From the NCBI GenBank assembly GCA_950097015.1, contig CATNEN010000003.1, forward strand, positions 6,908,001-6,972,000: 64,000 bases of DNA, given 5' to 3'. Each line of letters begins with the position of its first letter. Positions within the stretch are counted from its first letter, which is position 1. Shown piece after piece: positions 23,491 to 33,849 of the stretch. Below the pieces are notes generated by a model. It ran no database searches and was not told the DNA's origin. It saw only the letters and a list, made by a program, of their open reading frames with translations. The position numbers and the translations under genes are program-made. Source of the stretch: Macrostomum hystrix. Its lineage: Eukaryota > Platyhelminthes > Macrostomidae.

Positions 23491-23975
23491 TTGGTGAACA
23501 TCGAAGGATTAGGGGATATTGAAGGATTAGGGGATATTGAAGGATTAGGGGACATTGAAGGATTAGGGGACATTGAAGGATTAGGGGATATTGAAGGATT
23601 AGGGGATATCGAAAGATTAGGGGATATTGAAGGATTAGGGGATATTGAAGGATTAGGGGACATTGAAGGATTAGGGGATATTGAAGGATTAGGGGACATT
23701 GAAGAATTAGGGGATATTGAAGGATTAGGGGACATTGAAGGATTAGGGGATATTGAAGGATTAGGGGATATTGAAGGATTAGGGGACATTGAAGAATTAG
23801 GGGATATTGAAGGATTAGGGGACATTGAAGAATTAGGGGATATTGAAGGATTAGGGGACATTGAAGGATTAGGGGATATTGAAGGATTAGGGGATATCGA
23901 AAGATTTGGAGATATGGAAGGATTAGGAGATATCGAAGGAGTAGGAGATATCGAAGGATTATTGGGGATGTCGAG
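23491..23975. repeat. 18-bp tandem array, about 26 copies
   Basis: Unit gaaggattaggggatatt, alternating gatatt and gacatt. It starts 84 bases after the DEG/ENaC stop and decays over the next 200 bases. Confidence 0.97.
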
Positions 23976-24650
23976 GGATTATTGTGGATATCAAATATCA
24001 GGATTATTGGGGATATCAAATATCAGGATTATTGGGGAAATCAGGATTTGGGGATGCTGAAGGATTAGGAGATGTCCACGGATTAAGGGATAATGAAGGA
24101 ATAGGGTATATTGAAGTATTATGGGATATTGAAGGATTCGGGGTGAGTGTATTAGGGATTAAGGATTGGGGATTATGAATAAGGCATAAGTGTCCCCTAC
24201 AATATATGCGATATTTATTACCTAAATATAAAGTAAACTGATAGAAGACTGATTAATTAAAATCTGATATAATTCCGCTGTTTTGATGCGCTTTGAATAC
24301 TACTGACAACGTGACAATGAAAGTAGCAGAAGCGGCATGTATTTAATTAAGCTTACTTTTTACAGATTTATTTAGAAGTTAAAAATGCTGTTATTTTTTT
24401 TTCGTTTCTTCAACATTATTACCTGCAAATTAGATAAATTATTTTACTAAGCTTATCTAGAGGTTCATTTTCCTTCAGTCGTCTTCTCTGCTGTAATAAT
24501 CGCGCTTCATTTTGGGATGAAGCTTATTTATTTCTATCTCGAACTCTAATCTACATGAAAATAAAGAAAGTACCGATAGCCGATTGTCTAAAAGCTCCTT
24601 TGTTTTAGAGAAAAAGTTCATTATCACACCTGTTAGACAGGCATTCGAAG
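23976..24650. other. Decaying repeat then AT-rich DNA
   Basis: Degenerate ggattattggggatatcaa copies to about 24175, then unique sequence up to the 10-bp satellite. Confidence 0.6.
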
Positions 24651-26971
24651 GATGCTTGTCATTCCATTTCATTCCATTTCATTCCATTTCATTCCATTTC
24701 ATTCCATTTCATTCCATTTCATTCCATTTCATTCCATTTCATTCCATTTCATTCCATTTCATTCCATTTCATTCCATTTCATTCCATTTCATTCCATTTC
24801 ATTCCATTTCATTCCATTTCATTCCATTTCATTCCATTTCATTCCATTTCATTCCATTTCATTCCATTTCATTCCATTTCATTCCATTTCATTCCATTTC
24901 ATTCCATTTCATTCCATTTCATTCCATTTCATTCCATTTCATTCCATTTCATTCCATTTCATTCCATTTCATTCCATTTCATTCCATTTCATTCCATTTC
25001 ATTCCATTTCATTCCATTTCATTCCATTTCATTCCATTTCATTCCATTTCATTCCATTTCATTCCATTTCATTCCATTTCATTCCATTTCATTCCATTTC
25101 ATTCCATTTCATTCCATTTCATTCCATTTCATTCCATTTCATTCCATTTCATTCCATTTCATTCCATTTCATTCCATTTCATTCCATTTCATTCCATTTC
25201 ATTCCATTTCATTCCATTTCATTCCATTTCATTCCATTTCATTCCATTTCATTCCATTTCATTCCATTTCATTCCATTTCATTCCATTTCATTCCATTTC
25301 ATTCCATTTCATTCCATTTCATTCCATTTCATTCCATTTCATTCCATTTCATTCCATTTCATTCCATTTCATTCCATTTCATTCCATTTCATTCCATTTC
25401 ATTCCATTTCATTCCATTTCATTCCATTTCATTCCATTTCATTCCATTTCATTCCATTTCATTCCATTTCATTCCATTTCATTCCATTTCATTCCATTTC
25501 ATTCCATTTCATTCCATTTCATTCCATTTCATTCCATTTCATTCCATTTCATTCCATTTCATTCCATTTCATTCCATTTCATTCCATTTCATTCCATTTC
25601 ATTCCATTTCATTCCATTTCATTCCATTTCATTCCATTTCATTCCATTTCATTCCATTTCATTCCATTTCATTCCATTTCATTCCATTTCATTCCATTTC
25701 ATTCCATTTCATTCCATTTCATTCCATTTCATTCCATTTCATTCCATTTCATTCCATTTCATTCCATTTCATTCCATTTCATTCCATTTCATTCCATTTC
25801 ATTCCATTTCATTCCATTTCATTCCATTTCATTCCATTTCATTCCATTTCATTCCATTTCATTCCATTTCATTCCATTTCATTCCATTTCATTCCATTTC
25901 ATTCCATTTCATTCCATTTCATTCCATTTCATTCCATTTCATTCCATTTCATTCCATTTCATTCCATTTCATTCCATTTCATTCCATTTCATTCCATTTC
26001 ATTCCATTTCATTCCATTTCATTCCATTTCATTCCATTTCATTCCATTTCATTCCATTTCATTCCATTTCATTCCATTTCATTCCATTTCATTCCATTTC
26101 ATTCCATTTCATTCCATTTCATTCCATTTCATTCCATTTCATTCCATTTCATTCCATTTCATTCCATTTCATTCCATTTCATTCCATTTCATTCCATTTC
26201 ATTCCATTTCATTCCATTTCATTCCATTTCATTCCATTTCATTCCATTTCATTCCATTTCATTCCATTTCATTCCATTTCATTCCATTTCATTCCATTTC
26301 ATTCCATTTCATTCCATTTCATTCCATTTCATTCCATTTCATTCCATTTCATTCCATTTCATTCCATTTCATTCCATTTCATTCCATTTCATTCCATTTC
26401 ATTCCATTTCATTCCATTTCATTCCATTTCATTCCATTTCATTCCATTTCATTCCATTTCATTCCATTTCATTCCATTTCATTCCATATCATTCCATTTC
26501 ATTCCATTTCATTCCATTTCATTCCATTTCATTCCATTTCATTCCATTTCATTCCATTTCATTCCATTTCATTCCATTTCATTCCATTTCATTCCATTTC
26601 ATTCCATTTCATTCCATTTCATTCCATTTCATTCCATATCATTCCATTTCATTCCATTTCATTCCATTTCATTCCATTTCATTCCATTTCATTCCATTTC
26701 ATTCCATTTCATTCCATTTCATTCCATTTCATTCCATTTCATTCCATTTCATTCCATTTCATTCCATTTCATTCCATTTCATTCCATTTCATTCCATTTC
26801 ATTCCATTTCATTCCATTTCATTCCATTTCATTCCATTTCATTCCATTTCATTCCATTTCATTCCATTTCATTCCATTTCATTCCATTTCATTCCATTTC
26901 ATTCCATTTCATTCCATTTCATTCCATTTCATTCCATTTCATTCCATTTCATTCCATTTCATTCCATTTCA
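24651..26971. repeat. 10-bp satellite (ATTCCATTTC)n, about 232 copies, almost perfect
   Basis: The decamer repeats without indel over 2.32 kb. I see only two substitutions (T to A at 26488 and 26638), exactly 150 bp apart. Confidence 0.99.
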
Positions 26972-27272
26972 CTTGTGTCGCTAACCAATTTTAGAATCGC
27001 CGTCTAAGCTGCAATCACGCCTGTTCCACCTGCCTGATTCCTTTATTTCTCTTCCCCTAAAAATCCCAATTGAACACTAGTCCTCTCGCCCAACCCAATA
27101 ACAGCCGTCGGTTATTGGTCAGGGCAATCTCGGCTGTGTGGCAGGAAAAGACTAGAAAACGTTGATAACGCCCTCAGTTGTCGTCAGAGCAGCTCACTGA
27201 CTCAATCCAATCTCTTAGACATAGAAATAGATCAAATTTAGCCCTGTTTTTATTAAACAGGCCCCGGAAACA

Positions 27273-27612
27273 ATGGATGACAAAAACGACATGGCGGAAA
27301 CGCACCGACCGATTCGTCTGACCCTGCTTGCTCTCTACGCCATTGTTGGCTGTCTGGCTGTCCTTGCCAATCTAAGCCTTGGCTACGCGATCTGGTTCAA
27401 CCGTCGAGATCGTCAGCGGCCTCGGACTCAGGCCCTGCTGGCCAATCTGTGCCTATGCGATCTGGGCATCAGCGCCGTTGTATTGCCCGCCACAGCTCTG
27501 AGCTTCGCCGATCTACGCTGGCACCTTGGCTCGACAATGTGTCCCGTGCTGCAGTTTGCCAGCACGGCGGTGATGTTCGCCTCGGTGTTCACCCTGGTGT
27601 CGGCCAGCCTAG
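27273..27612 (+). CDS. Rhodopsin-family (class A) peptide-type GPCR, exon 1 (TM1-TM3)
   Basis: ATG at 27273. TM1 carries the N1.50-type Asn (AVLANLSLGYAI). TM2 has the Asp (ANLCLCDLGISAVVLP). Extracellular loop 1 has Trp (RWHLG), followed by the disulfide Cys at the top of TM3 (STMCPVLQFASTAVMFASVF). The D-R-Y motif expected at the end of TM3 is absent: after ...LVSASLV the frame runs into a Gly/Ser-rich stretch encoded by GCG/GGC repeats. I end the supported exon at 27612; a weak GT lies there. Together with exons 28387 and 30068 this is a seven-helix receptor. The FWGPMHLYNL of TM6 and an NPxxF TM7 suggest a neuropeptide receptor, ligand unknown. Confidence 0.8.
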
Positions 27613-27849
27613 TTGAAGGATTCGGTCTGGGCGATCAGTTCTCTGCCGCAGCGGCTGCCATCGGCAGCGGCGGTGGCGGCGGGGGCGGCGGCGGAGGCGG
27701 GGGCAGCAGCCGCGGCTGCGGTCGCGATGTTGACCTACCCGACGGAGGCGCCAGAGGCTCCGGACAGAGCGGGCGGCGCTGTTGGACAATTTCGAAAGGG
27801 TTGGTTTGCACTTCTAAAATGTACTTTTATACCAAAGGTCAGAGCCTTG

Positions 27850-28160
27850 TAGCCTAGCAGAGGTTTTAGCCTAGTGGTTAGTGTCTGGGGGTTCGATTCT
27901 CGACTCCACTGGAACAATTTGTGTTCCTTAGCGAAAAACTGAATTCTGCATTGCTTCAGTGCACCCAGCTGTTAAATGGGTACCAGCATCAGCTGGGATA
28001 ATTCAGGGTGGGTGTGGCGTCCCCCCAGTCCATGGACTGAACAGCCGTACGCAGCCTTCAGATGTGCCGCATCTTCAGCTTCAGATCTGTCCCAATCAGC
28101 AATGTTACTTGTTCTTATCACCCAGGGGAAAAATCACCTGGTCATTTCACTGTTAAGGAC
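27850..28160 (+). mobile_element. tRNA-derived SINE in a GPCR intron
   Basis: Head tagcctagtggttagtgtct (A box) and gggttcgattctcgac (B box), then a body with cacccagctgttaaatgggt and accagcatcagctggg, a segment type common in invertebrate SINE bodies. It lies between the TM3 and TM4 exons. Confidence 0.75.
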
Positions 28161-28386
28161 TGGCACTTAATTGAGCAACAAGGACGATGATAGAGGAAAT
28201 ATTTTAAACCAGTTTTTCAGCTTTTAATGGAGGACGCTTTTCATCTAGGCCGACAGAGAAAGAGAAAACTCCACAGTCATTTTTGTAATTCACTTTATTG
28301 CTAAAACCAAATAAATAATTCTTTCGTTTTTAATCATTCGCCCACGTTTAGTTAAAATGAATTAAATCTTAATAATTCATCCTCAG

Positions 28387-28491
28387 ACAGACCGTGGCCG
28401 GATTGAAATGGATCGCCTGTCTGTGGCTATTGGCTGCTCTGTTTGCCGCACCGAATGCTATCAACTACCGCACTGAGGCCTGCAACTCCAG
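28387..28491 (+). CDS. Class A GPCR, exon with TM4
   Basis: A 105-bp exon between catcctcag| and CTCCAG|gtgagt. It encodes QTVAGLKWIACLWLLAALFA, then PNAINYRTEACNS: TM4 with the conserved Trp and Pro, and the extracellular-loop-2 Cys that pairs with TM3. It needs a phase-2 exon upstream and leaves phase 2, which fits the next exon exactly. The donor is the first unit of a 24-bp tandem array (see findings). Confidence 0.85.
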
Positions 28492-28735
28492 GTGAGTAGG
28501 TCAATCACTGCTCAGGTGAGTTGGTGAATCACTGCTCAGGTGAGTTGGTGAATCACTGCTCAGGTGAGTTGGTGAATCACTGCTCAGGTGAGTTGGTGAA
28601 TCACTGCCCAGGTGAGTTGGTGAATCACTGCTCAGGTGAGTTGTTGAATCACTGCTCAGGTGAGTTGGTGAATCACTGCTCAGGTGAGTTGGTGAATCAC
28701 TGCTCAGGTGAGTTGGTGAATCACTGCTCAGCTAA
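28489..28735 (+). repeat. 24-bp array of ten 5' splice-site-like units
   Basis: Unit caggtgagttggtgaatcac plus tgct. GTGAG starts at 28492 (the real donor) and then every 24 bases to 28708. Confidence 0.97.
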
Positions 28736-28763
28736 GTTTATTTCTTTGAATTTAAGAAAGAAT

Positions 28764-28789
28764 TAGGGTTAGGGTTAGGGTTAGGGCTA
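28764..28789 (+). repeat. Interstitial telomere-type repeat (TTAGGG)n
   Basis: ttagggttagggttaggg followed by ttagggctag: four TTAGGG units, the canonical animal telomere repeat on the plus strand. Confidence 0.9.
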
Positions 28790-29084
28790 GTTTGACTCGT
28801 AAAATCTAAGGTAGAATAGTCTACAAGGGAGATTTCTATGAAGAAAAGACAAGTCAAAGACAAATGATTACAGGGCAATAAAAATGATTACTGGAGCTTG
28901 GGAACTTGTAGGAACGGAAAAAATGTAGAACTGTAAACTCTAGGGTTGTAATTACTTATGTTGGAAACTATTAGAGCATCAGACAACATTTTCTGGTCGG
29001 AATTTTTTTGACTGCATCGAATCATCGTTTCGTTACTCCTTTCTTATCTTTATGGTCAGCAACCTCATCTGTTATCATTCTCTC

Positions 29085-29435
29085 CTGTCATTCCTATGTT
29101 CTCACCTGTCATTCCATATGTTCTTACCTGTCATTCCTATGTTCTCACCTGTCATTCCTATGTTCTCACCTGTCATTCCATATGTTCTCACCTGTCATTC
29201 CTATGATCTCACCTGTCATTCCTATGTTCTCACCTGTCATTCCTATGTTCTCACCTGTCATTCCTATTGTTCTCACCTGTCATTCCTATGATCTCACCTG
29301 TCATTCCTATGTTCTCACCTGTCATTCCTATGTTCTCACTTGTCCTTCCCATGTTCTCTCCTGTCATTTTTATGTTCTGACCTGTAATTCCTATGTTCTC
29401 ACCTGTCAATCCTATGTTCTCACCTGTCATTATTT
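29085..29435. repeat. 22-23-bp tandem array, about 15 copies
   Basis: Unit ttctcacctgtcattcctat plus g. The minus strand of each unit contains CAGGTGAGA. Confidence 0.95.
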
Positions 29436-29689
29436 AGGTACTCTGTCTCTCTATATCTTCAGTCAACTGGCCAGCTAATATTGAACTCAAGCACGCATAA
29501 AGAATAAACAAAAATGATTAAAGCCGCCAATAGCCTTCAATGGCCCAAGCTCGGAGTCACTGAAGGGATGAGAAATTACTTGAGAATAGTTCAGGTGCTC
29601 CGGAAGATAGGCAAAAACGGAAGAGGAGAACACTTAGATTGCTTTGAAAGTGTCTCAAAAGCAAATTGAATTTAGATCAATTAGATCAA

Positions 29690-30045
29690 TTTGGCACGAA
29701 ATCAAGAATACAGAATCCTACTTCCAAATGACCTTGACCAGTCCTTCCACGAAATCCGATGGCCAAATAACTTTGACCAACATTCTTACCTTACACATAC
29801 GATTTCCAAATGACCTTGACCAGCACTATTAAACATTAGATTTCTAAACGACCTTGACCACCCTCCCCAATTCCGATTTCCAGTGACCTTGAACACCCCT
29901 CCTCCACATCTTATTTCCAGGTGACCTTGTCCACCACTCCCGCATATCCGATTTCCTAGTGACCTTGACCACCTGTCATCCACAAAACATTCTATTGACC
30001 TTTGACAAACCACACGTCCGATTTCAAGCGACCTTGACCTTTAAC
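29690..30045. repeat. Degenerate repeat carrying TGACCTTGA
   Basis: About ten units of gatttccaaatgaccttgac plus variable linker. TGACCTTGA (TCAAGGTCA on the other strand) is the best-kept part. It runs to the polypyrimidine tract of the last GPCR exon. Confidence 0.85.
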
Positions 30046-30067
30046 CATCCGCACTTTTTTCTGTTAG

Positions 30068-30842
30068 CTACGTAGAAAGCGCTGAAACTCCAGTGACAAT
30101 TGCGCAGCAGCAGCAGCAGCGCTGCCGATTGTGCGCCGAAGGCTGGCACCGCAGCCTACGCCTTCTCGGCATCGAAGAGAGTCTCGAGAATGAATTCGTC
30201 GCGCGCGGCGGCTACGCCACCTTCACAGCCGTCTGCCTGCTGCTGCTGCCGACCATAGCCATTAGTGCCGCTCACTGCCGAATTTATCGTCGCCTGTCGG
30301 CCGCTGTCCATCGTCGTCGTGCCGAGCTTCGGCTTCAACAACTACGCGGCGACGCGCCGGCGTCGGGCAGTCGAACGGTTTCCGAGGCGGTGGCCTCCTC
30401 GCCGCGGATGCGTCGCGCTCGCTGCATCTATCGGGCCTCCGTTGTGATGGTGGCTGTGTTTGTCATCTTCTGGGGGCCGATGCACTTGTACAACTTGGTC
30501 GCTGACACAATGATGAGCCGCCTGATTGGGCCCAGCACCACCCTGCAGTTCTTCGTCGTTGCCAAGGATTTGTACCAGCTGTTCATGATTCTGGCGCTGT
30601 CCAATTCGGCCGCGAATCCATTCTTTCTAGTTGCCATGCACTCGGCTTATCGGCGGGCCCTGGTTCGAATTTTCTGCCCTGATCGGCTACAGACTGGTGG
30701 CAGGCCGAACAACAACGGCGTCGTCAACAGCGACTGCGAGGAGCAGCTGGACATCGAAGCTGGGGAGGAGTTTCTCCAGCACCCGACGGCTGAAGAGCCT
30801 CGGAACGGTCGGCGGGATGATTCTGATGCGGAACTGCTCTAG
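30068..30842 (+). CDS. Class A GPCR, last exon (TM5-TM7 and tail)
   Basis: Acceptor ttttttctgttag|C supplies the one base needed after the phase-2 TM4 exon. Encoded in order: rest of loop 2 (YVESAETP, a Gln run, RCRLCAEGWH), TM5 with its Pro (FTAVCLLLLPTIAISAAH), a basic intracellular loop 3, TM6 (VVMVAVFVIFWGPMHLYNL, FxxxWxP type), and TM7 (LFMILALSNSAANPFFLVAM, NPxxF) with helix 8 (RRALVRIFCP; Cys may be palmitoylated). The tail is acidic. Stop TAG at 30840-30842. Confidence 0.9.
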
Positions 30843-30924
30843 AATTTGGGATCCGAGACCGAATGGAGAGATGGGAGACTGGGAAGTAGAGGCAAAAAGG
30901 TGGGATTTCGTAGGAACGGATGAG

Positions 30925-31180
30925 ATTTAGAAAATATGGTGAGATTATGTAGTATATAGGTTGAGATTTCGTAGAAAAGGGGTGAGATTTTATAGGTATT
31001 GGGTGGGATTTTGCAGGACAAGGGTGAGATTTTGTAAAATGAGGGTAAGATTTTGTACTCGTAGATGGCTGTTAAATTTTGGTAGATGGTTGATTTTTTA
31101 GGATGTGGTGCGAAAGGGTGAGATTTTGTGGTCTAAGGGTGAGATTTTGTAGTTTAAGGGTGAGACCTTGCAGTAATATG
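30925..31180. repeat. Degenerate repeat (gggtgagattttgtag)
   Basis: About nine imperfect units of 20-30 bp in the likely GPCR 3' UTR. Confidence 0.75.
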
Positions 31181-32283
31181 GTATGAATTTGTTTGATATG
31201 TCGAGATTTAGTCAAATAGATTATTTTAGAATAGGTTGAGACTTCAACAAGTGGTGGAATTCAGTAATTTTTGTTGAATCTTAGATCTTTTCAATTATTG
31301 TTTGCAGTAGTAGAAACTTTAGTTTTTTTGTTATTTTACGATTTTTTCGTATTTGAAATTTGAGATTTAATAAAATACGAGTACAGCATTGAAGTTTGGT
31401 AGAATTGAAATGTTTTATTTCTGTGTCGTATTGACTACTTTCAACTTTAGTCTGTCTTGTTGAGAAAAAATGTGTGAGCTAATTTAGAATTTTATTACCG
31501 TTTTTTGTTTTCAATGGCATCGCATATAAGTATTTAACATTTTGGCTTAAACCAAAAATGTCAATTATTTAATTTATGTCTTGAATGAAATATACGTTGT
31601 GTTTTTGTCGTGAAATTTGTTTTCCTTTATATTTGAAAGTGTTAACAAAGTTATAACAAAAAATTTACTTCGCTTCGTTATTAAATGAAATGGTTTACTC
31701 GTTGCTTAAGCTATAAGTATCTGTAATACCCTGCAGAAAAAGCTGAACCGAAAGAAAAAGTACTCATGAAGCAAAAACTGGAAACTCAACTTTTTCGATT
31801 TCGTTTAATTATGAAAGTATATAGCAGTGGTGCTAGTTTCACAACTCAATTATTAAAATCAGTAAAAGCTGTATTCAGATAGCTTGATTCCGAAAGCTAG
31901 AAAAAGTCTCGATGAGACGAAAGACTCAATTAGGCAAATGACGTAGATTAGACATCAGTAATTTGCAAGGTTAAGTGACGCATTCTATGCACCTGACTTT
32001 GAACTGTGATTATTTAGGTCATGTGCCACAGTGTTCTAGAATGATTCTAGTTATAATCACTTGAAAATCTATTTTATTTTTTTGGTTTGCAGTATCTTAG
32101 ATTTTTGTGTCAAATATTGTTGATATCATTTATGAACATGCATATAACTTTAGGGAATTGAGATCAGTGCATTACGTACGTATAAGAAAAAGGACGGAAA
32201 TTCGGTCGAGAGGGGAACTAGTTGTCCGTTTACAATTAAATGCAATTCATTTTTTAACACGAAATTCGTTTTTAGTATTAACG
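31181..32283. other. GPCR 3' flank, no gene seen
   Basis: AT-rich unique DNA with a candidate AATAAA at 31369. Confidence 0.5.
31369..31374 (+). terminator. Candidate poly(A) signal AATAAA for the GPCR
   Basis: AATAAA about 530 bases after the GPCR stop, in AT-rich sequence. Such hexamers are common in AT-rich DNA, so this is weak. Confidence 0.3.
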
Positions 32284-32620
32284 TGGGCTGCGAATTTTCG
32301 TGGAGTGAGGTGGCGGACCTGGAGAGAGAACAGAAAGTTTGGGCTGAGGGGTGTGAATTGGCGTAGAGTAAGGTGGCGGGCCTGGAGAGAGAACAGAAAG
32401 TTTGGGCTGAGGGGTGTGAATTGGCGTAGAGTAAGGTGGCGGGCCTGCGGAGAGGACAGGCAGTTTGGGCTGAGGGGTGTGAATTAGCGTGGAGTGAGGT
32501 GGTGGGCTTGGGGAGAGGACAGAAGTTTCGGCCGAGGGATGTGAATTGGGCGTTGAGGTGGTGGGCCTGGAGATAGGACAGTCAGTTTCGACTTTGAGTT
32601 CTGATGGATTGAGGTGGCGT
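32284..32620 (-). repeat. 63-bp repeat with open Pro-rich 21-residue frame, about five units
   Basis: About five diverged copies of a 63-bp unit (plus strand: ggtggcgggcctggagagag ... gtgtgaattggcgtagagta). The period is a multiple of three, and the minus strand stays open with a 21-residue unit containing PPPYSTPIHTPQPKLSVLSPG-like sequence cut into PPPYSTPIHTPQ and KLSVLSPG. It could be a coding minisatellite of the gene whose first exon is at 33177-33847, but no splice link is proven. Confidence 0.5.
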
Positions 32621-33176
32621 GTTTTAGATAAGGCTACGCGTGATACAGCATACAAGAGGGAGATGCTTACTAGTCAATAGAAAAACATTTTACATGTAAA
32701 CCAGAAGCCAGAATTCGTAATTTAAGTATAACAAACTAGAATTGCAGTGTAAATTAGCAGTAAGCCATGCTCTTCGCCCGTACCTTTCAAATTTATAGTG
32801 CATTCAAAAAATGCTCAAACTTGCATTGAATGCGAAAGCAATCACGATCCTGGATAAAAAACGAAACAAAAGCGTAAAAAAATTACAACTGCTCGTTCAT
32901 CAGGTGGAGTAGCAATCGTTTGTACACATGTGCAATATGGAAAAACATTTAAATATCTTAATACTAAGGATAGTACGCTCTGTCGACTACGAGTATATAT
33001 GTTGCATACAAAAAAAACTCGCATTATTGTGAGCGCTGCGCGTCAGCTGCCAGCTTGGAGTTTCTGGTGTGAGAATCGCCGTTCAACTGTCGCGCCCTTT
33101 CTGTTGAACGCTTTCTGCAATTTCAAGCATTTGAAACAAAGAGCTTGAAAAATATTATGATTTGCATCTTACTCAC

Positions 33177-33847
33177 CTAGTCTGCTTTTTCGAAGTTGAT
33201 TGACCAGCTTTAGCAGACGGTGGGGGCGAAGGTGGCGGCGGAGGCGACGTCGCTGGCGCCTCCGGGTCCATGGACTTGATGCTCTCGTAGGTGTGTGATT
33301 GCACAGAGTCGGACAGCATCGCCCCAGCCTGAACTGACGAGGTGCTGGCTGCGAATACCTGGTCAGTCTCGTCCACCTCGTAGTGATTAACCTGGGCCGA
33401 AACCTGCATGGTTTTAGACGCTGTGGAATGTTCCAGCTCGTCAACAAACGTCTCCGGGAGGCTATCGATAAGCTGCGTGATGAACTTTATTCGCTCCGAC
33501 TCCGTCGACACCTGCGAGTCGAAACTTTCGGCGCGGAATGTGACAATTCGAACGCCGCGACTGCCACAGCTCTGACGCTGACGCATCGACCCGGTGGACT
33601 TGCGCCGAGCCCGATCCAACTGCATGCAGTGTCGGTACCTCGCCGCAAGCTCCTCGTCGTCGATCTGCATTCGCTCCTCGTAGCCATCGTCCAAGTCATG
33701 TTTGTCGTCTGATTGTTCCTTCTGTTGCTGCTTCTTGTGTTGTTGACCATGCCTCGCATCACCGTCTGCGGGAGCGCCGTCATTTTCTTCGTCGAAACTG
33801 TAGCTTCTTCTGCGGTCTCCGGCGCACATACCGAGACTATTGCCCAT
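33177..33847 (-). CDS. Unrecognised protein, first exon, N-myristoylation-type start
   Basis: ATG at 33847 and an open frame to a strong donor ACTAG|gtgagtaag at 33176, so the apparent TGA just beyond is probably intronic. The protein starts MGNSLGMCAGDRRRS: Gly2 with a small residue at position 6 is the pattern for N-myristoylation, and Cys8 could be palmitoylated, so membrane anchoring is inferred. The rest is charged and low complexity: Gln/Lys/Asp-rich at 35-60, a basic RARRKSTGSMRQRQS segment, a more ordered stretch (SERIKFITQLIDSLPETFVD), and a Pro-rich end (SPPPPPSPPPSAK). I do not recognise the family. A 63-bp repeat with an open Pro-rich frame lies 0.5-0.9 kb downstream on the same strand and could belong to it. 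Confidence 0.6.
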
Positions 33848-33849
33848 TG

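Noticed and set aside
24651-26971. Human satellite (ATTCC) contamination
   Set aside because: The unit is a decamer ATTCCATTTC, not the pentamer family, and is flanked by the same kind of invertebrate DNA on both sides.
24584-27007. 807-codon open frame of HSISFHFIPF repeats
   Set aside because: A 10-bp repeat lacking stops in a frame gives a 10-residue periodic frame automatically; three phases are open and there is no gene context.
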